Assembly: GCF_940670685.1 (NCBI RefSeq)
Contig: NZ_OW711693.1
Span: 806,001-870,000 of the forward strand
Origin: Anaeropeptidivorans aminofermentans
GTDB taxonomy: Bacteria > Bacillota > Clostridia > Lachnospirales > UBA5962
DNA: 64,000 nucleotides
Reading direction: 5' to 3'
Below the pieces are notes generated by a model, which had not been told where the DNA came from, did no database searches, and saw only the letters and a program-made list of their open reading frames with translations. Positions 61,933 through 64,000 of this stretch are shown here, in pieces (within the stretch, counting starts at the first letter, position 1; each line of letters begins with the position of its first letter). The position numbers were made by a program, and so were the translations under genes.

Positions 61933-62393
61933 TGCGTATTTTAGGTCTTGATTACGGGGATAAGACAATAGGCGTAGCAATGAGTGATTTACTTGGAATA
62001 ACTGCCCAAGGTATTGAGATTGTCAGAAGAACGGATGAAAACAGCTTTAAAAAAAGCATCGCTCGTTTAAGAGAAATTATTAGAGAATATGAAATAAAAA
62101 CCATCGTTTTGGGATATCCTAAGAACATGGACAACTCTGAGGGCATAAGATGTCAAAAGACTTTGGAATTTCGTGACAGGCTCCAAAGAAATTTTAAAAG
62201 CATGGAAATAATATTATGGGATGAAAGGCTGTCAACAGTTGCAACTGAACGCAATTTAATTGCTTCCGGCATGAACTTTTTTGAAAGAAAAGAAGTAATT
62301 GATAAAATTGCAGCAGTCTATATCCTTCAGGGCTATTTAGATTATTTAAATAATAAAAACGGTGAAGGTGGATATAATAATGGAAAAGAATAA
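61932..62393 (+). CDS. ruvX: Holliday junction resolvase-like RuvX/YqgF
   Basis: This 153-residue RNase H-fold protein is of the YqgF family, linked to 16S rRNA 5' processing in E. coli and proposed as a junction resolvase. Motifs: ILGLDYGDKTIGVAMSD near the N terminus, VLGYPKNMDNSEG in the middle and LWDERLST (about 97-104). Its ATG overlaps the ireB stop. Confidence 0.94.
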   Translation: MRILGLDYGDKTIGVAMSDLLGITAQGIEIVRRTDENSFKKSIARLREIIREYEIKTIVLGYPKNMDNSEGIRCQKTLEFRDRLQRNFKSMEIILWDERLSTVATERNLIASGMNFFERKEVIDKIAAVYILQGYLDYLNNKNGEGGYNNGKE

Positions 62394-62694
62394 TGATGAT
62401 TTTGATGAATTCGATGAATTTGACGATGAAGATGTAATTGAATCCATTACAGTAACAGACGAAGACGGAAATGAAATAGAGTTTTATATTTTAGATGTCG
62501 TTGAGCATAAGGGCGGAACTTATCTTCTGGTAATAGAAGATATAGAAGACGACGATACGGAAGCCACCATCATAAAAGAGGTTGAAGTAGACGGAGACGA
62601 CGTAGTTTACGAGCTTATCGAAGACGAAGAGGAATTTAATATTATTGCGGAGCTTTTTGAGAATAATAACGAGGATTACGATATAGAGCTATAA
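62380..62694 (+). CDS. DUF1292 acidic protein
   Basis: ATG 62380 after AAGGTGG gives 104 residues and overlaps the ruvX end by 14 bases. A GTG 62362 start would lack a ribosome site. The sequence is extremely acidic (FDEFDEFDDEDVIESITVTDEDGNEIEF), with the DUF1292 core VVEHKGGTYLLVIED. It is the third member of the IreB-RuvX-DUF1292 cluster. Function unknown. Confidence 0.9.
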   Translation: MEKNNDDFDEFDEFDDEDVIESITVTDEDGNEIEFYILDVVEHKGGTYLLVIEDIEDDDTEATIIKEVEVDGDDVVYELIEDEEEFNIIAELFENNNEDYDIEL

Positions 62695-62702
62695 TTTATT
62701 TT

Positions 62703-62742
62703 CGCTTAGGGTGTTCCAATTTTGCCTTAAGCGTTGTTTTTT
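62703..62742 (+). terminator. terminator after DUF1292
   Basis: CGCTTAGGG and CCTTAAGCG pair with one mismatch and a 13-base loop, followed by TTGTTTTTT. Confidence 0.65.
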
Positions 62743-62844
62743 GTTAAAGGATTTATGGTAGACGAGGCTTTTTATTAGGAAAAGACTTTTATTTTGATTA
62801 AAAATCGGTTTTAGATTCGTTTAATATAAAATATGAAGATGATG

Positions 62845-62866
62845 CCTCTCGGCGGAAGAGGTTTTT
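62845..62866 (+). terminator. second terminator-like hairpin
   Basis: CCTCT, seven-base loop, AGAGG then TTTTT. It follows the first terminator by about 100 bases with no gene between, so it may be a backup or end a small RNA. The rest of 62867-63186 is AT-rich. A 66-codon frame at 62963 is not supported. Confidence 0.55.
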
Positions 62867-63186
62867 ATATATTCTTTAATTTAAAATGTCATGTTTATTC
62901 AATAAACCTTAGAGCAATAATAAAATAATGAAAATTTTATTATTGATTAGGTTCTTATTTTAATGTTTATTTTGAGAAAATCTTACAAGGCTTTTATTTG
63001 CGAACGGAACTTTAAGCCTTTTAAAGCCTATGCTTATTTAGGCATAAAAGCAAATGGACGGTACATAACTTTGAAAAAAGTTTTAGCCTTTTATAAGGCT
63101 TGTTATTTGTGTGTTTTTAAAGCTGTATTAAAACGTGAATACAGAGAACATATACTATATTAGAATAATTCGGAGGTGCAATTTAT

Positions 63187-64000
63187 TTGGCAGAGAAAAA
63201 AATTAACAAAAGTCCTGGCAAGCTTAAGGTAATTGCCTTAGGCGGACTTCAGGAAATCGGAAAGAATATGACCATATTTGAATATGGGAACGAAATTATC
63301 ATAGTCGATTGCGGCGTTGCTTTCCCACAGGACGATATGCTCGGCATCGACCTTGTAATACCGGATTTCACTTATCTTCAGAAAAACAGGGATAAGATAA
63401 AGGGTTTGCTTCTTACCCATGGTCATGAGGACCATATCGGTTCAATACCCTATTTTTTAAAGGAATTTGATGTTCCCATCTATGGAACAAGGCTTACTTT
63501 AGGCCTTTTGGAAAATAAGCTTAGAGAGCACGGGCTTCTTGAAAAGACCACCCTGAACTGTGTTAAGGCAGGGGATACGGTTAAATTTAAGAATTTTAAG
63601 GTAGAATTTATTTGTACTACCCACAGCATAGCTGATTCGGTAGCTATGGCTATCTATACCCCGGCAGGCTTGGTAGTTCATTCAGGCGATTTTAAAATAG
63701 ACTATACCCCCATTCACGGGGACGCTATAGATTTACAGCGCTTTGCAGAGCTTGGAAAAGAAGGCGTTCTCCTTTTCCTGTGTGAAAGCACGAATTGTGA
63801 CCAGCCGGGATACACCATGAGCGAAAAAACCGTAGGGCAGATTTTTGAAAGAATATTTGAAGAAAGCCCTACCCAAAGAATTATGGTTGCTACATTCTCA
63901 TCAAATATCCATAGAATTCAGCAAATCGTAAATTCTGCAGTAAAACATCACAGAAAGATTGCCGTTATGGGCAGAAGCATGGAAAATTCCGTTCGTACTG
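63187..64000 (+). CDS. rnj: ribonuclease J (N-terminal part, cut by window)
   Basis: RNase J is a 5'-exo/endonuclease central to Firmicute RNA decay. TTG 63187 lies about 9 bases after CGGAGGTG. The 271 visible residues show the metallo-beta-lactamase HxHxDH motif (His78, His80, Asp82, His83 in LLTHGHEDHIG), KVIALGGLQEIGKNM, HSIADSVA and HSGDFKIDYTP, ending in the beta-CASP region (MVATFSSNIHRIQ). The C-terminal part lies beyond the window. J1 and J2 cannot be told apart from this part. Confidence 0.95.
   Translation, partial: MAEKKINKSPGKLKVIALGGLQEIGKNMTIFEYGNEIIIVDCGVAFPQDDMLGIDLVIPDFTYLQKNRDKIKGLLLTHGHEDHIGSIPYFLKEFDVPIYGTRLTLGLLENKLREHGLLEKTTLNCVKAGDTVKFKNFKVEFICTTHSIADSVAMAIYTPAGLVVHSGDFKIDYTPIHGDAIDLQRFAELGKEGVLLFLCESTNCDQPGYTMSEKTVGQIFERIFEESPTQRIMVATFSSNIHRIQQIVNSAVKHHRKIAVMGRSMENSVRT

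Noticed and set aside
62963-63163. 66-codon open frame before the RNase J gene
   Set aside because: No ribosome site. The sequence is made of short inverted repeats such as AAGGCTTTTATTTGC and GCATAAAAGCAAAT.

Overview
This window is chromosomal DNA from a low-GC, motile, Gram-positive anaerobe of the class Clostridia, probably a Lachnospirales-like lineage. The evidence is FliY with a CheC-type phosphatase domain instead of a plain FliN, a SigD-type sigma factor at the end of a fla/che superoperon, a SwrB/DUF6115 protein, an IreB-RuvX-DUF1292 cluster, DUF5721 and endosialidase-like clostridial proteins, strong AGGAGG ribosome sites and frequent TTG starts. No rRNA, tRNA, phage, insertion-sequence transposase or CRISPR array was recognised.

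Layout. (1) 0.5-3.2 kb: a small ORF, a zinc-ribbon/TPR membrane protein and a DUF4870-like membrane protein. (2) 3.5-6.4 kb: purM-purN-purD with overlapping ends. (3) 6.5-39.6 kb: one very long co-directional flagellar/chemotaxis locus, preceded by a SigD-like promoter: flgB flgC fliE fliF fliG fliH fliI fliJ motE-like fliK flgD TIGR02530 flgE flbD motA motB fliL fliM fliY cheY fliO fliP fliQ fliR flhB flhA flhF flhG pilZ cheC cheD (small membrane protein) sigD, two tandem FapA/DUF342 proteins, a Lys-rich small protein, a SwrB-like protein and a YceG/MltG-like protein. It builds rod, hook, MS/C ring, export gate, stator, CheY-P removal (FliY, CheC, CheD) and a c-di-GMP-responsive PilZ brake. 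cheB, cheA and cheW, which in Bacillus subtilis lie between flhG and cheC, are not here. (4) 40-49.2 kb: an S41 protease, a glutamate dehydrogenase (minus strand), a divergent pair of a stand-alone FIST-domain sensor and a soluble hybrid histidine kinase (HisKA-HATPase-REC-HPt), and an MFS transporter. (5) 49.4-64 kb: housekeeping genes: an endosialidase-like protein, radA, a radical-SAM protein, hpf, XTP/dITP pyrophosphatase, htpG (minus strand, under a CIRCE-like operator), DUF5721, glnS, an OYE-family oxidoreductase, mtaB, ireB-ruvX-DUF1292, and an RNase J cut by the window end.

The intergenic spaces carry much of the unexplained structure. There is a family of at least eight palindromic elements with terminal TATAGTAAATTT repeats. 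A second short repeat motif occurs four times. A two-copy module joins an extended -10 promoter to a perfect 15-16 bp hairpin with a GAA loop, and its arms show compensatory changes. Several long stems lie around purD/flgB and flgE/flbD. The best candidates for undescribed biology are the FIST/hybrid-kinase pair, the promoter-hairpin module, the CIRCE-like control of htpG, and a FapA gene that seems to start at an ATA codon.
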